NCBI GenBank assembly: GCA_963970005.1 | Contig: CAXAMN010003603.1 | Coordinates: forward strand, 254,970-318,969 | Origin: Durusdinium trenchii | Lineage: Eukaryota; Sar; Dinophyceae; Suessiales; Symbiodiniaceae | Reading direction: 5' to 3' | Length of the DNA stretch: 64,000 bases | In this document: in pieces, positions 43,701-53,942 of the stretch | Position numbering within the stretch: position 1 is the first letter of the stretch | Layout: every line of letters begins with the position of its first letter | Translations under genes and position numbers: made by a program | The notes under the pieces: generated by a model | Told to the model about the DNA's origin: nothing | What the model saw: the letters and a program-made list of their open reading frames with translations, nothing else | Databases searched by the model: none

Positions 43701-46700
43701 GGGTGAGACCATCAGCAGGTTGAGGCTGGAGGCGTCATCCTGTGTCCTTTGCCTCGAAGAATTGTTTTTTTACTTTTGTTTAATGTGAAAGGCGTTTGAG
43801 GTCTTGATGCGATGTACTCCTTCTAGTCCTAAGGCAAACTTTGTGTTTGTCAACTGGTTGGCCCCATGCACGATCAAGAACTCAGTCATGTCCGGCCAAT
43901 CGGCCTTTGTCGCTGCCAGCATCTTGGGGGAGCCACGGAACTTTGGTGCTGCCCTGCTCCCAATCTTCAGCTACAAGAAGGGGCAACTCTGGACAATTGA
44001 AGCTGGAGCTATTCGATCCCTGGCAATGTCAGGATTGAACGTAGACAGTTGCTGGAACATGTGCTTTCACAAGAAGGTTCCTTGTTGGGGATTCAGCCTT
44101 CCTTGTCAGCTCCTTTTGCATGCCATGAATGGTGCCTTCTTTCTTTTCATTTGCTTTTTCCTTCCTTTCCTTTGCTTTCTAGCCTGTCAGGTGGACACCC
44201 GCGATGGTAGACCATGCAACTACCCTGGCAGGGTGCTGCTGCACCCGACATTGAAGGACAAGATGTGGCAGAATGTGGCTCTGTTGCGGACTGGCAGAAC
44301 TGAGCCCTGCGACATGCTGCATAGCCGCGACATGCTGTCCATAGAGGATGTGAGCGCCGACGCGCTGCCGTCCACTGTGGACGATGATGCAGCAACTGTT
44401 CAAGGAGCAAAGAAGTATGAGCAGGCGGGATGTTTGTTTTTGAAATTCTGGTCTTTGGTTTACGAAAGTTTGTTTGATACAGGGCCCCTGCATCATTTGC
44501 ACTTACCCTGCAGTTCGGAGAGCAAGCCGGCCAGAAGCTGCTGGACAGCATTCTGGATGGGCTGCAGATGGAGTCCAACGGCTGTTTGTTCATCGTAGAC
44601 GTCAATGCTGGTGTGGGTGGCCTTTTCGATGGGTACTTGTCAAAGCGGGGGGCGTGCAACTTCAACTTGCAGTATGTGGCGGTGATGAGTGATTCTATGT
44701 CAGCAGAGTGGTTCTCTCAAACCAAGGCCAAGGGTCAAGACAAAGCGTATGTCGCCCAAACCTAGTTTTGGGCTCGCCCCCAAAGATAAAGCGATAAAGT
44801 TTAGTGTTGGATCTTGGGGTCTTGAGTTTGGTCACATTGCAGGTGGACTTGCTTGCACAGAGGCATTACGAAGGGAAGCTCAACATTCCAGGCCATCCAG
44901 TGCCTCAGGGAGAGTGCCCGCAGGATCTACTTGAACAGCCCCCTGCGCCGCCGAGGCTGAATGTTTGCATCCAGCGTTCAGACCTCTACCCAGAGATTCC
45001 AGACAGCATTGTCAAGGTGGGGTCGACTAAACTTATCTCCCCCCCAGTCTCAAATAGGAGTTGGTTAAAAATAGGAGTTGGTTGAATTGAATGCTTCTTT
45101 TCAAACTCGGCTTCAACTTGGCAGACCTGGTTTGGCCACGCTGAGTTTGGCGACGCGTTCAAGAAGCTGATGGATTCGATCCACGAAGAATTTGGCCCAC
45201 AGCCTGCAGCAGGAGAGGCATCACCCAATAAGAATGAGGATGCCAACAACAAGGACGATCCCGCCAGCACTGCCCGGAAGCGCAAGAACGCTGGAACCCC
45301 TCCCTCCACCGCCAAGAAGGTCAAGGTGGATCGTGCTCGAATCACTCCAGTTGATGAGATTGGGACGGAACAGAAGCTCCTGGAGGTACCCATGTTGAAC
45401 GCGAAGGCCTCCGGTGTCAGCTTGCACTTGAAGACTGGCAACAGGGTTTTCATCCTGAACCGCTCAGAGTCCGAAGTCCATCTGCCCAGGGGAAGCATTG
45501 TGGCCGGCTTTGGGCGTGGCAAGTTCAAGCGTGTGGCCAGCAATGAACAGGCCGATGGGTCGTCGAAGGAGGTTGCCTACAGCCTGGAAGGCCCTTCAAG
45601 CGAGGTCCCTTGAATAGATCAATCCCGGAATTGAATTTTGTAGCTTTTGAGGTTCCTTACTGTCAATTGTCGATGTAACTTGAATCTCAAAAGTTTGATG
45701 CTGGCTGGCTGTCTTGTCTCACAGTGGCCCAGGTCATCCTGCAGACACAGCTCCAGACTTTGAGTGCAGTTGTGGAGGAACGCAGGAAGTCCAACCCCGC
45801 TATCAAGCTAGCCTACTTCGAGATGACAGAATCTCCAGAGAATGGGGACCCAGGGCGTTCCACGTTGAAGAAGCTGCATGATGTGCGGTTCGTGCCAGCG
45901 GGCGCTGCTGTTGAAGGAGGCCCTGAGAACCAAGAGACCACGCAGGCATCTGCGGCCACGCTTTTGCCCCTGCAGGCGTGGCAGAGCAACTTGCCCCAGA
46001 GCCTACATGTTTTTTGTGGCTGTGCTGTTTGTTTGTTTGGTGTGGACAGTGTGTAATGCCTGGGTACCTAAATAAGTTTCTGAGGTGTTGCGCTGTATCC
46101 TCTAAGTATGCGAGTGGGTTTGGGGCTGAGGTGATGTGGTCAAGGTGGTCTACACAGTGAAATGGGCGGCAAACGGATTGGCCCCTGTGCGTCCACAGGT
46201 GGTTTTGCTTCAGGACCTCGACTTGCCAGCAGGAAGAGGCGTTTCTCTATCCTGACCGAGGGGATTTTGTATGCCAGTTTGCTGTGCTGTTGAGAATGTT
46301 TTTCTTCAGCTACTCATGACCAGTAACTTTACAACCATTGTTGATGGGTTCACCGCAGAGTCTAGTCTAGCAATCTTGGCAAGGTCCTTTTTGAAGCAGC
46401 GCGTGGGTCCAGTTGCGTACCGACACCCTTCAAAATCTTTCCCACCAAGTTAAGCTATAGCTACATCTTCTTTTCATAGTTCTCCATTACCCCACTGGTG
46501 TGACAAAAGGTGTGGACTGGACCCCGTATTGACGCAGATGCCAGCCTCCCGGAATGCAAAATAAACCACCCTTAGCTTCAATTTAGTTGGATATGAATGT
46601 CGCGCCGACATGAACTTAAAACATCCTTTGGGGTGTGCTGGCTTGTGCTTTGGAACCATTAGTCTTAGTGACCCACCTTCCCATCCCCAAAAGGTCTGGG

Positions 46701-47669
46701 AATCCCTGTGCACCGGCCGCCTATACACTGCAGGGTCCGCTCATCGGTTGAGCTTCAGACAGTGTGCCATTGCTGGCCCCATGCACGGGGTATGCCAGGA
46801 GCTATGGTCCTTGGGAAAAAGTTGGGCGCAAAAATTTGAACCAACGCCTATGTCAATCACAGTTAGTTTCTTAAGAATTGCAATTGGTCGAGGTATATGT
46901 TCACTATGTTGTAGTCGCCAACTTATTTTTGAGCCTTCAATGGAGCCTTCAATTTGTCAAGCTCAGCTCATCGCTTCCATGCAGCAGCGCAACACGATGC
47001 AGAAGAAGCACCTCTTGGCCTTCACGCGTGCTCGGACTCCCGAAGACATGGACCAGGTCATCCCAAATGATCAAATGGTCCAGGAGGTTTTGTTGCCAAT
47101 GATGGGAAGGCCCGACACGATTTGTTTGACCTACGGCTTGATTCAAGAATGCAAGCTTCTCTCCATTGGGTTTAACTTCTTGCTTCTCAAAGGCTTGGGT
47201 GAGAACACCGCTCCAACCTACTCACACGCGTCACTCAACGTTTGTTAGACCGTGTTAGACCTTTTTCCCTCGGCATAATTTTCCAACTCTATTCGCATTT
47301 TCTACGTTCATTTTGTTTTGTGTGGCTTCACCTTGTTCCTATAGTACAGCCTTTAGGATCCTTTTCCAGAACATGATGTGTGAGATCGATGATGAGATGG
47401 CAGATATGATCCTGCAAGAGAAAAAACCTCCGCCCAGTGACGTGGCTCGTGTCGATGCTCGCACCTTCAGCTGCGAGTCCAGGCAGGTGATGATCGTCCC
47501 TGATGGTCGCCTCAGCAAGTCGGCGGAGCCCTATGTTCTGAAAGCCATGGAGTTCAAGTCACCAGAGTTGGGTGTCCTCGACATCGTCCACGTGTGTGAG
47601 CAGAAATATGCTGTCTTGACCAGACACACCCTGCAGCACAAGTTGAAGCTTCCGGTCCAAGAGTTTTGA
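40785..47669 (+). CDS. Multi-exon gene of unknown function inside the TIR element (5' end missing)
   Basis: About 16 exon blocks with introns ending in AG (often AG|G) and mostly GT donors: 40785-41129, 41212-41434, 41570-41748, 41824-41955, 42291-~42510, 42641-~42736, 43126-~43741, 43832-44076, 44191-44414, 44514-44746, 44843-45016, 45125-45604, 45725-~46008, 46199-~46240, ~46960-~47195 and 47370-47669 (TGA). Boundaries are approximate. Together they encode over 1,200 residues. Notable stretches are NFVFVNWLAPCTIKNSVMSG, LFIVDVNAGVGGLFDGYL (a glycine-rich loop of Rossmann type is conceivable) and a basic KRKNAGTPPSTAKKVKVDR that could be a nuclear signal. I do not recognise the family. It may be the element's own transposition protein or a captured host gene. 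The start lies in or before the N gap. Confidence 0.65.
42793..42952. mobile_element. MITE-like 160-bp foldback in an intron
   Basis: The ends are GGTTCACTTTTAACAAGTGT and its reverse complement. Most of each half pairs with the other (AGGGTCTCCAGGCCACTTG on one side, its complement on the other), leaving a short centre near 42868-42880. It lies between exon blocks of the unknown gene. Confidence 0.85.
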
Positions 47670-48697
47670 GTTTGGGTGGTAACTATTTGGTTTTGATCAT
47701 TTTGATCATGGCTGCTCTCTCGAATAGAGCTCGGGGTTTTTCAATGTGCCACAGTGCATTATTGGTGATTCCTAGACCCAGTCTAGCTAGCTTGGAGCGG
47801 ACCGGAATGTGTCAAAACGTGCGGCTTTTCTCCTTGCAAGTCAAAACCCTTTCACAGCTGATCTCAAGTATGGCTCAACCACTGCAACTCTCTTCCCCAC
47901 TGTATCTGTCTCTTTGACTTGGCTATCCTGCTGCGCCCAGGACAAAGACTATGACGATGAAGCCATAGCCGCATAGCGCCCGTAGTAGTTAGACAGCCAT
48001 TTGCCTTGGCCTCTACCGTTGTTGGTATTTCTAAACATAAATTAGGAAGTAAAGCTGTTTATGACAGTCCTGTTGGCGTGGCCTGCACTGTGTCTCACCG
48101 GTGCTGACTAGTCATCGTACTCAGTTTTACTTTGAGGTCAAAAAATAACTCGAAGTGAAGGGGAGCGTCTCGTGTGAAACTCTGTGCAGTACCATCCTAT
48201 TGAACCAACCTATGACTGCGTGTGCGAAACACACATCCCTCAAATGAACAGCTCAGGAAACATTCAACGACATTGCCCTAGGCATACATGGTCGTGTTTT
48301 ACACGTGGTGTGTGTGTGTGGAGCAGCTCACACTCACTTAACAAGCAAATCTGGGAGAACAGTCACTGTTTTGAAGGTGTCTTAGTTCAAAAGCCACGGG
48401 AGCACTGATGTTGTTTAACTTAGCCGCTGCTGTCCTGTTGGGCCACTTTATGTACATTATCTAGGACAATGTGGTGTCTTGTCGTGACGCTTTCAGTTTG
48501 TAGGACACTCTTGCGTGACACTCTTGTAGGACACCATCTGCTTGACACTTTTGTATGACACTGTGTGCACAGCACCATCCCACCCTCCCTCCCGTCGGAG
48601 GCCAAGTCCCTTCTGGCATCAAGAATTGATTTGTCCACTCCGTGGGGTGGATATGGCAATGGGCAGTGCCCTCCCACCCACCCACCCTCCCACCCTC
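47670..48697. other. Non-coding right part of the nested TIR element
   Basis: No exon is recognised. 48496-48560 has four or five copies of the 13-bp GGACACTCTTGT satellite. 48600-48690 is the inner inverted-repeat block, with CCACCC-rich sequence. Confidence 0.55.
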
Positions 48698-48787
48698 CCT
48701 CCCATTTCATGGCGTCACGCCATCAAGTACCCACTTTTCACAGCACAGATACAAATGGAAAATGATCAGATACAAGTGGGCGAGTTT
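48698..48787 (-). repeat. Right terminal inverted repeat of the nested element
   Basis: Inverted copy of 40251-40340, followed by GATT and the resumed RNase H coding sequence. Confidence 0.93.
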
Positions 48788-49488
48788 GATTCTGGCCTCT
48801 CAAAGGCAGCCAGCGCATCCTCGGTTTCCCTGATGCATCGTACCGAAACAACAGTGACAAGTCTAGTCAACGTGCACACGTCATCTATCTAGCTGAAGAA
48901 AGACAGCCATATAACTCTCGATATACCGAGAAGAAAGATAGCTCAGCCACACGTGGAACTATCATAGACTATGAGAGTCATAAGATTACTACTACTACTC
49001 AGTCTACCACTGTTGCTGAACTTCAAGCCTTGATGAGGTGTTTTGGCACATGTCTTTTCCTTCGTGCGCTGTGGGCTGATGTCAGTGGCCAGATTCTTCC
49101 TATCCACTTGCGAACAGACGCAAACAACCTGGTCACCACTGCACAAACCACACATCTCCCAGAGCAAAAGGAAACACATCACCTCGCCCAGATGCTCAGA
49201 CACGAGAGCAACACTGGCAACATCGATGACTTGAGTCATGTCGCAAGTGAATTCTGTCTCGCTGATCCTTTAACAAAACACACCGCTAAACCGGACGAAC
49301 TTGTAAGAAGCATAGAGACAGGAACACTCCGTCAGGTTGATGTACACCCACCTTTCCGTACACTTGTGAAACACAAGGCTTTTATAACTGAGTGGGTCAT
49401 TAATAACCTGCCGGATCCACAGTTTGTTCTCACATTCTTTGCTGAAGACATATCAGACTGTGTGTATTCACTTATGTATGCTTCATGA
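48788..49488 (+). pseudogene. Element B RNase H (3' part, separated from its RT by the insertion)
   Basis: One open frame from 48790 to the stop at 49488 encodes FWPLKGS, FPDASYRNNSDKSSQRAHV (first acidic residue), TTVAELQALMRCFGTC (E), LPIHLRTDANNLVTT (D) and EFCLADPLTKH (final D). All acidic residues expected of RNase H are present. It closely matches element C's RNase H. In the genome it is cut off from its N-terminus by 8.5 kb. Confidence 0.88.
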
Positions 49489-49605
49489 CATTTTTCTTGT
49501 GAATTTTTGTCTCAAGAAAATTTGTGTCTGCGACTGCATTTTCTGGTTCAAGCGCACTACTACGGACGAAGACAAGCTTGAGCATATTTAGTCTCTGTGA
49601 TCATC
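49489..49605 (+). other. Spacer between polyprotein and accessory ORF
   Basis: 117 bp without an ORF. It contains TCAAGAAAATTTGTGTCTG, similar to the AGAAAATTTGTGTCTG just before the 3' LTR. This could be a start or processing site for accessory-ORF expression; that is inference. Confidence 0.4.
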
Positions 49606-50847
49606 ATGGGCCGCAAAGTTCCAGCACCTGCTGCCGAGACTCCAGTTGCACCTTCTCAGGCACCGGCAGCCAAGTCCAGGCCTCGATCACCGAGCCAGCC
49701 CTCCACTGCGCGACCGGTATTACGGTCCAGACGCAGTGTGAGTCTTTCGCGTCAGAGCGATTCGCCGTCTGAAGCGGCACCCTCAGCACCTCGCTTCATT
49801 GATGTCGTTCGCGCATCTTTGTCGCCTGATGCATCCCGTAAGGGTAGCGGCCGACATTCCGGCCAGGATCAATCGAAAGGCAGAGGAAAAGGCAAGCGCT
49901 CGCCATCTCGTGAAGAGCGCGCGCCAGTTGTCGAATTGACACCGCGTGAAAGCATTCGACCGAGCCAGACTTCCGAACGCCGACATTCCGGCGGGAAGGG
50001 TAAGCGACCAGAGTCCCGCGATGCCGAACGCCGACATTCCGGCGGAAACGGCAAGGGCAAGAGCAAGGACAATTCCCGTGATGCCGGTCCTCGCCCCAGC
50101 GCAATGGACTCTGCGTTCGAACGGCCAGAGTACGGCGTTAGCTCAGCCTTCGTCTACTGCTTGTGGATGATTTGGTCCGGATTTTTCAAGTTCAGCGAAG
50201 AAGCCCTGAACCGGATCTATGAGAGCGAGCTCTACGATAAGATTTCTCGCGAGTTGAGCTGGATCCTCCGACATTCCGGATGGACCCATGCCGATCAGCC
50301 GCTCTCAATTTTTGAGCTAATGGCCGGGGCTCGGTTTAGGAAGATGCTCAGCGTTTGGGCTCACACCTGCCATGCCAAGGAAGACTCTGCCTTCCCGGCT
50401 GTGCAAAAGGCTCAGATTCAGCCATGGTGTGAAGCATCTGCCAAGCGCATAAACCTGCTGCTACCGCTTGCCATCACTATTATGTACAATCAGAAAGGCA
50501 GGTACCAGGTTGGCATTCTGAGCACTTCCGATCATCAGAAGGGTGAAAAGTTTGTTAGTAACCCTTCTCAGTGGATCCACCCAGCCGGTATGACGGCTGA
50601 GGATCGCAAGGAGCTTGCCCAGCTATATAAACAGTACAGGGCAGCTCATGTTTTTGTGCAAGCCGTTTCCAGCCATTCGGGAGGTGCCGCAACTCCATTA
50701 ACCGGCCTTAAAATCCCGAAGTGCCAGCTCTCCGATATGCCGGACACGCTGGTTCACATGACTGAGTATCGCCACGTCCGCTCGATTAAGCAGTACGGTC
50801 TCTTCCCGGAGGCGTCAGTACAGCCGGCAATAAGCAGCGTAACATGA
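49606..50847 (+). CDS. Element B accessory ORF, part 1: basic N-terminus and Tpt1/KptA-like domain
   Basis: It starts at ATG 49606 (MGRKVPAPAAETPVAP). Residues 1-165 are Ser/Arg/Pro-rich and basic, probably nucleic-acid-binding. From about residue 205 it resembles RNA 2'-phosphotransferase (Tpt1/KptA). LSWILRHSGW fits the family's LSxxLRH opening with its catalytic Arg-His, and LVHMTEYRHVRSIKQYGLFP fits the (L)xHGTxxxxxxSIxxxGL strand-loop, with Met for Gly. Tpt1 uses NAD+ to remove a 2'-phosphate left at tRNA splice junctions. After residue ~401 the frame shifts; the domain continues in the next frame (GNKQRNMNHFLP). Ten or more stem-loops lie in this ORF, one across the Arg-His codons (50267-50280). 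The role in the element is unknown. Confidence 0.7.
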   Translation: MGRKVPAPAAETPVAPSQAPAAKSRPRSPSQPSTARPVLRSRRSVSLSRQSDSPSEAAPSAPRFIDVVRASLSPDASRKGSGRHSGQDQSKGRGKGKRSPSREERAPVVELTPRESIRPSQTSERRHSGGKGKRPESRDAERRHSGGNGKGKSKDNSRDAGPRPSAMDSAFERPEYGVSSAFVYCLWMIWSGFFKFSEEALNRIYESELYDKISRELSWILRHSGWTHADQPLSIFELMAGARFRKMLSVWAHTCHAKEDSAFPAVQKAQIQPWCEASAKRINLLLPLAITIMYNQKGRYQVGILSTSDHQKGEKFVSNPSQWIHPAGMTAEDRKELAQLYKQYRAAHVFVQAVSSHSGGAATPLTGLKIPKCQLSDMPDTLVHMTEYRHVRSIKQYGLFPEASVQPAISSVT

Positions 50848-53800
50848 ACCACTTCCTGCCGATCGACGGACTTTTGGTCTCTTATGAACACATTCGACCA
50901 ACGGCCAATGTGATACTCGTCTTGTCTAAGGCTACGCTGGAAAAGCATCCAGAGCTCATGGAAGATTTTTGCCTGAGCAAGAATGGATACTTTTTGACCA
51001 AGGCCGTTATTCCGGCCGGTCTTTTCAGCCTTGCATGGGACATCCGGAACAATTGCTGCGTGTCAACTAAACTGTGGGATGTCCCAGACTCCACTCCAGC
51101 CATGTCAGTACCCGATGAGCCGTACTTGCGTTTTTATTCTCAGCTCTATTGCGAGGTAATGAGGCTGGTAGGCAAGGGCCACGATAAGTTCAAGGCTGAA
51201 ACCAGGCGGCTTGCGTTTAAGAATATTAAGATTCGCGAGGTCGAGGCATGGCGTGAGGAGGCCGAAGAGAAACTTGACCGCCATCAGCTCCACGGCATGT
51301 CCAAGATCCACACTGAGACATGGCTGAATTTTCTCTCCCTCGACGACGACTGGAAGGATGAAGCCACTAACATGCGTCGTCTTAAGAAGCGCTCGTTGTC
51401 GGAAACGACCGAGGAAGAGGGAGATGACCTGATTGATCTAGACGATGATGACGACATGGAGGTCGATGCCGACATTCCGGCAGACGACGATGATGAAGTT
51501 CAGGTCATAAGTAATTTAGACGCAGCCATGGTGGACGACCTCGCAGAAGCATGCCAGAAAGGCACCTGGGTCAAGAAAGGCACTGTGAAGAAGGAAGAGT
51601 CCGATATGCCGGACGATCCTTCAGCAGCAGCCTCATCGTCTGCAGCAGTCAAGAAAGAAGAGAAGCAGAGCACAAGGGTCTGGTCCTCCCGCGCACGGTC
51701 ACGAACCCCGTCTTGTACTGTCCTTAAGAAGGCTGACCATGCGCCGGGAGCCGCCCGCACTCCATCCGAGGGTCGCAGGGTTTCGTTTTCCGATATTCCG
51801 GAAACGAAGTACATCGAAGCAACATCCAAGAAGCGTGCGACATCGCGGGCGCGGGAGGTCATCAGCGATGCAAGGAAAGCACAGAAAGCACCAACTAAGT
51901 TCCATCATCACCCAGATGAGATGACCTGTTTGACCTGTGCAAATGCTGAAGTACTCTTCTTCTGCAGAGCATGTCGACATGGAACATGCCTTGACTGCTA
52001 CCACGATGCCAGTAACCATTGTTCCTGCAACAGCATTTATCTCTGTTCGACCGTCCCAGACGCCGATATGCCGGCACCGCTGGGTGAGCACGAGCGCGAA
52101 GAGATCACTGCAGAAATCGATTTCACGATTCCCTTCGCAGCCGAATCCGAGGGTTGGCATCCTGACGACCGTCATGTCGGTCGATTGCACCGTTTGCAAG
52201 AAATCAAAGATCTTGTTCTCGGTGGCGGCTCAACAGGTTATGCCGCGATGGATCGAATTGTACTCGAAGGAGTCAGCAAATACCATTACACGAACCATCC
52301 AACCTACAGGAGCCGCTCCATTCCCTCGATTGCTCAACATTGGGACGAACAGTCTGATGTGGCACCATACCCAATCATTCGGCCAAGCTGCTATTACGAC
52401 TCCAATCGCCGATATACCGGCGCGGAGATGCGACAGATTGTCGAGTTAAGCCGTTCGTACATGCAGGGATATCGCGCAAACCAGGGAGTATTTGACCTCG
52501 ATGAAGCCCGACTTCTCCGGTCAACTGAGCACGTCAGTGTCCTGCTTCTCAACTTCGGCGATATCAATCGTACACCTCATTTCAACGGCAGGCAGCCGCT
52601 ATCCAGGGATCTCGCCGAGACCGATCAATACGCTGTGCTTCCACATTACCTTGTCAGGAACACAGCCCATATCACAATCCTTCTTGAAGCCAACGGCATC
52701 GAGCGTCATCGAGAGCTCTTTAACCAATACAAATGCCTGTGCGTGTTGGCTACATCGGATGGCGAATCTCCCGCTATCGCAGCAGTCTGCTCCAGTGATC
52801 CACTTGGCACTTCAAGGCTGGAGCTCATTCGTAGGATTGAACTTGAAGGCGAACGATTAGCCTGGGTAGCCCATGCCGCGACATTCCGCGTGATCTGGGG
52901 AAAGGTCGAAGAAGAGACAGATGGAGGCATCACCGATGACCGTGGCGTCCGAAAGAACCTCCGTGTTGCCCTTGAAGAAGGCGCTGATCCAGCAAATAAC
53001 ATGGAGGCAACAGTCTGCCCTGACACCTTAGCTGTAGCACAAGCATCCACCACTTACATTGAATCTTCGCCAGTGGATGCAGAGGCATTGTTCCACGAGT
53101 GTCCGACATTCCGGACCGGGAGCCTGAATGATTGCAAGCGCGTGCACATGCCTGAACTTCGAGTCTGCGCTTTTCACATCAATGCTCATGCCTTTCAGTC
53201 AGGTATTACGGCCGGTAAGAACGCCATCATGAAGATTTTGATCACGGCCGTGGCAGACCAGGTGGACGTCATCGCGTGCGATGCTAACCAGTTCACGAAC
53301 CGCAACTTCCGGGGCGATCGACATGCCGATCCAGGAACCGGAGCAGTCCTAACCATCCTTGACCAGATTCTTGTTTCTGCGAACAAGAAGCGCGAGCCGA
53401 GTAAGCGCATCACCTATAACTGGGAGGTCTCAACCCTCGCCAGTGAGCAGCTCGCTGCTTTGGAAGGTCTGGACGCCGATTGCGACTGCATGTTGCAGAT
53501 CGCCTTAAATTACGGCAAGGACATGCATACGTTGCGGTCAAGGACATCCGATATTCCGGATGATCGTGGACGTGTCGGATATGAGGAGCCTCCACGCCAG
53601 AAAGAGACTACCATTAAGGTCAACGAATTCCTCAAGCACCTGAACCATCTTGATCTGTGTCTGAAGAGCAGCGATTTGGGTTACCACCATCCATTTCAGT
53701 GCAATTTTTCGCTTGCCAGCCGACACAAGATCAGAGTTCGTGGCCAGCAATCCGCCGAGAAACGTGGCGAGAAGAATGCCGAGCGGCTTGAACGTTTGAA

Positions 53801-53942
53801 GGAACAATCTCGGCAGAAGAAACAAGCTCGCCAAGCTGGCTGGCACCAGCCCTGGTCCTCGGGAGCGTCAAGCTCATGGTGGTACACCGGTTCCTCTTCG
53901 TCATCTTGGAACCCTGGGTACCGAGGCTACAGGGACTGGTAG
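50805..53942 (+). CDS. Element B accessory ORF, part 2: Tpt1-like C-terminus, zinc cluster, EEP-like region
   Basis: In the frame of ATG 50844, reading back to about 50805 continues part 1, so one single-base shift splits a ~1,445-codon ORF. RNMNHFLP fits Tpt1's RxHxHF segment and NGYFLTKAVIPAGLF its NGVWLT..VPPxYL end. Then follow an acidic region, a cysteine cluster CLTCANAEVLFFC, CRHGTCLDC and CSC (residues ~360-395; RING/B-box-like spacing), and a long region weakly like endonuclease/exonuclease/phosphatase enzymes: LNFGDINR (~568), HINAHAF, VIACDANQF (~808, cf. GDxN) and SSDLGYHHPF (~940, cf. SDHxP). The C-terminus is Lys/Arg/Gln-rich, then Trp/Ser/Gly-rich. The zinc and nuclease assignments are tentative. 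Confidence 0.65.
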   Translation, partial: PGGVSTAGNKQRNMNHFLPIDGLLVSYEHIRPTANVILVLSKATLEKHPELMEDFCLSKNGYFLTKAVIPAGLFSLAWDIRNNCCVSTKLWDVPDSTPAMSVPDEPYLRFYSQLYCEVMRLVGKGHDKFKAETRRLAFKNIKIREVEAWREEAEEKLDRHQLHGMSKIHTETWLNFLSLDDDWKDEATNMRRLKKRSLSETTEEEGDDLIDLDDDDDMEVDADIPADDDDEVQVISNLDAAMVDDLAEACQKGTWVKKGTVKKEESDMPDDPSAAASSSAAVKKEEKQSTRVWSSRARSRTPSCTVLKKADHAPGAARTPSEGRRVSFSDIPETKYIEATSKKRATSRAREVISDARKAQKAPTKFHHHPDEMTCLTCANAEVLFFCRACRHGTCLDCYHDASNHCSCNSIYLCSTVPDADMPAPLGEHEREEITAEIDFTIPFAAESEGWHPDDRHVGRLHRLQEIKDLVLGGGSTGYAAMDRIVLEGVSKYHYTNHPTYRSRSIPSIAQHWDEQSDVAPYPIIRPSCYYDSNRRYTGAEMRQIVELSRSYMQGYRANQGVFDLDEARLLRSTEHVSVLLLNFGDINRTPHFNGRQPLSRDLAETDQYAVLPHYLVRNTAHITILLEANGIERHRELFNQYKCLCVLATSDGESPAIAAVCSSDPLGTSRLELIRRIELEGERLAWVAHAATFRVIWGKVEEETDGGITDDRGVRKNLRVALEEGADPANNMEATVCPDTLAVAQASTTYIESSPVDAEALFHECPTFRTGSLNDCKRVHMPELRVCAFHINAHAFQSGITAGKNAIMKILITAVADQVDVIACDANQFTNRNFRGDRHADPGTGAVLTILDQILVSANKKREPSKRITYNWEVSTLASEQLAALEGLDADCDCMLQIALNYGKDMHTLRSRTSDIPDDRGRVGYEEPPRQKETTIKVNEFLKHLNHLDLCLKSSDLGYHHPFQCNFSLASRHKIRVRGQQSAEKRGEKNAERLERLKEQSRQKKQARQAGWHQPWSSGASSSWWYTGSSSSSWNPGYRGYRDW

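Larger units (their letters stand above)
40247..48791. mobile_element. TIR element nested in element B, with GATT target duplication
   Basis: The element is 40251-48787 (8,537 bp). Its ends start AAACTCGCCCACTTGTATCT, and about 90 bp of the two arms match with one mismatch. A second inverted block matches between about 40455-40535 and 48600-48690. GATT flanks it on both sides (40247-40250, 48788-48791). Removing the element and one GATT restores the codons of VDARFWPLKGS, an uninterrupted RNase H region as in element C. It contains a many-exon gene and a 100-N gap (40685-40784). I cannot assign a transposon superfamily. Confidence 0.9.

Noticed and set aside
50581-50600. Attachment site or transcription terminator
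   Set aside because: The hairpin is one of many copies of the recurrent stem-loop, lies within coding sequence and has no T tract.
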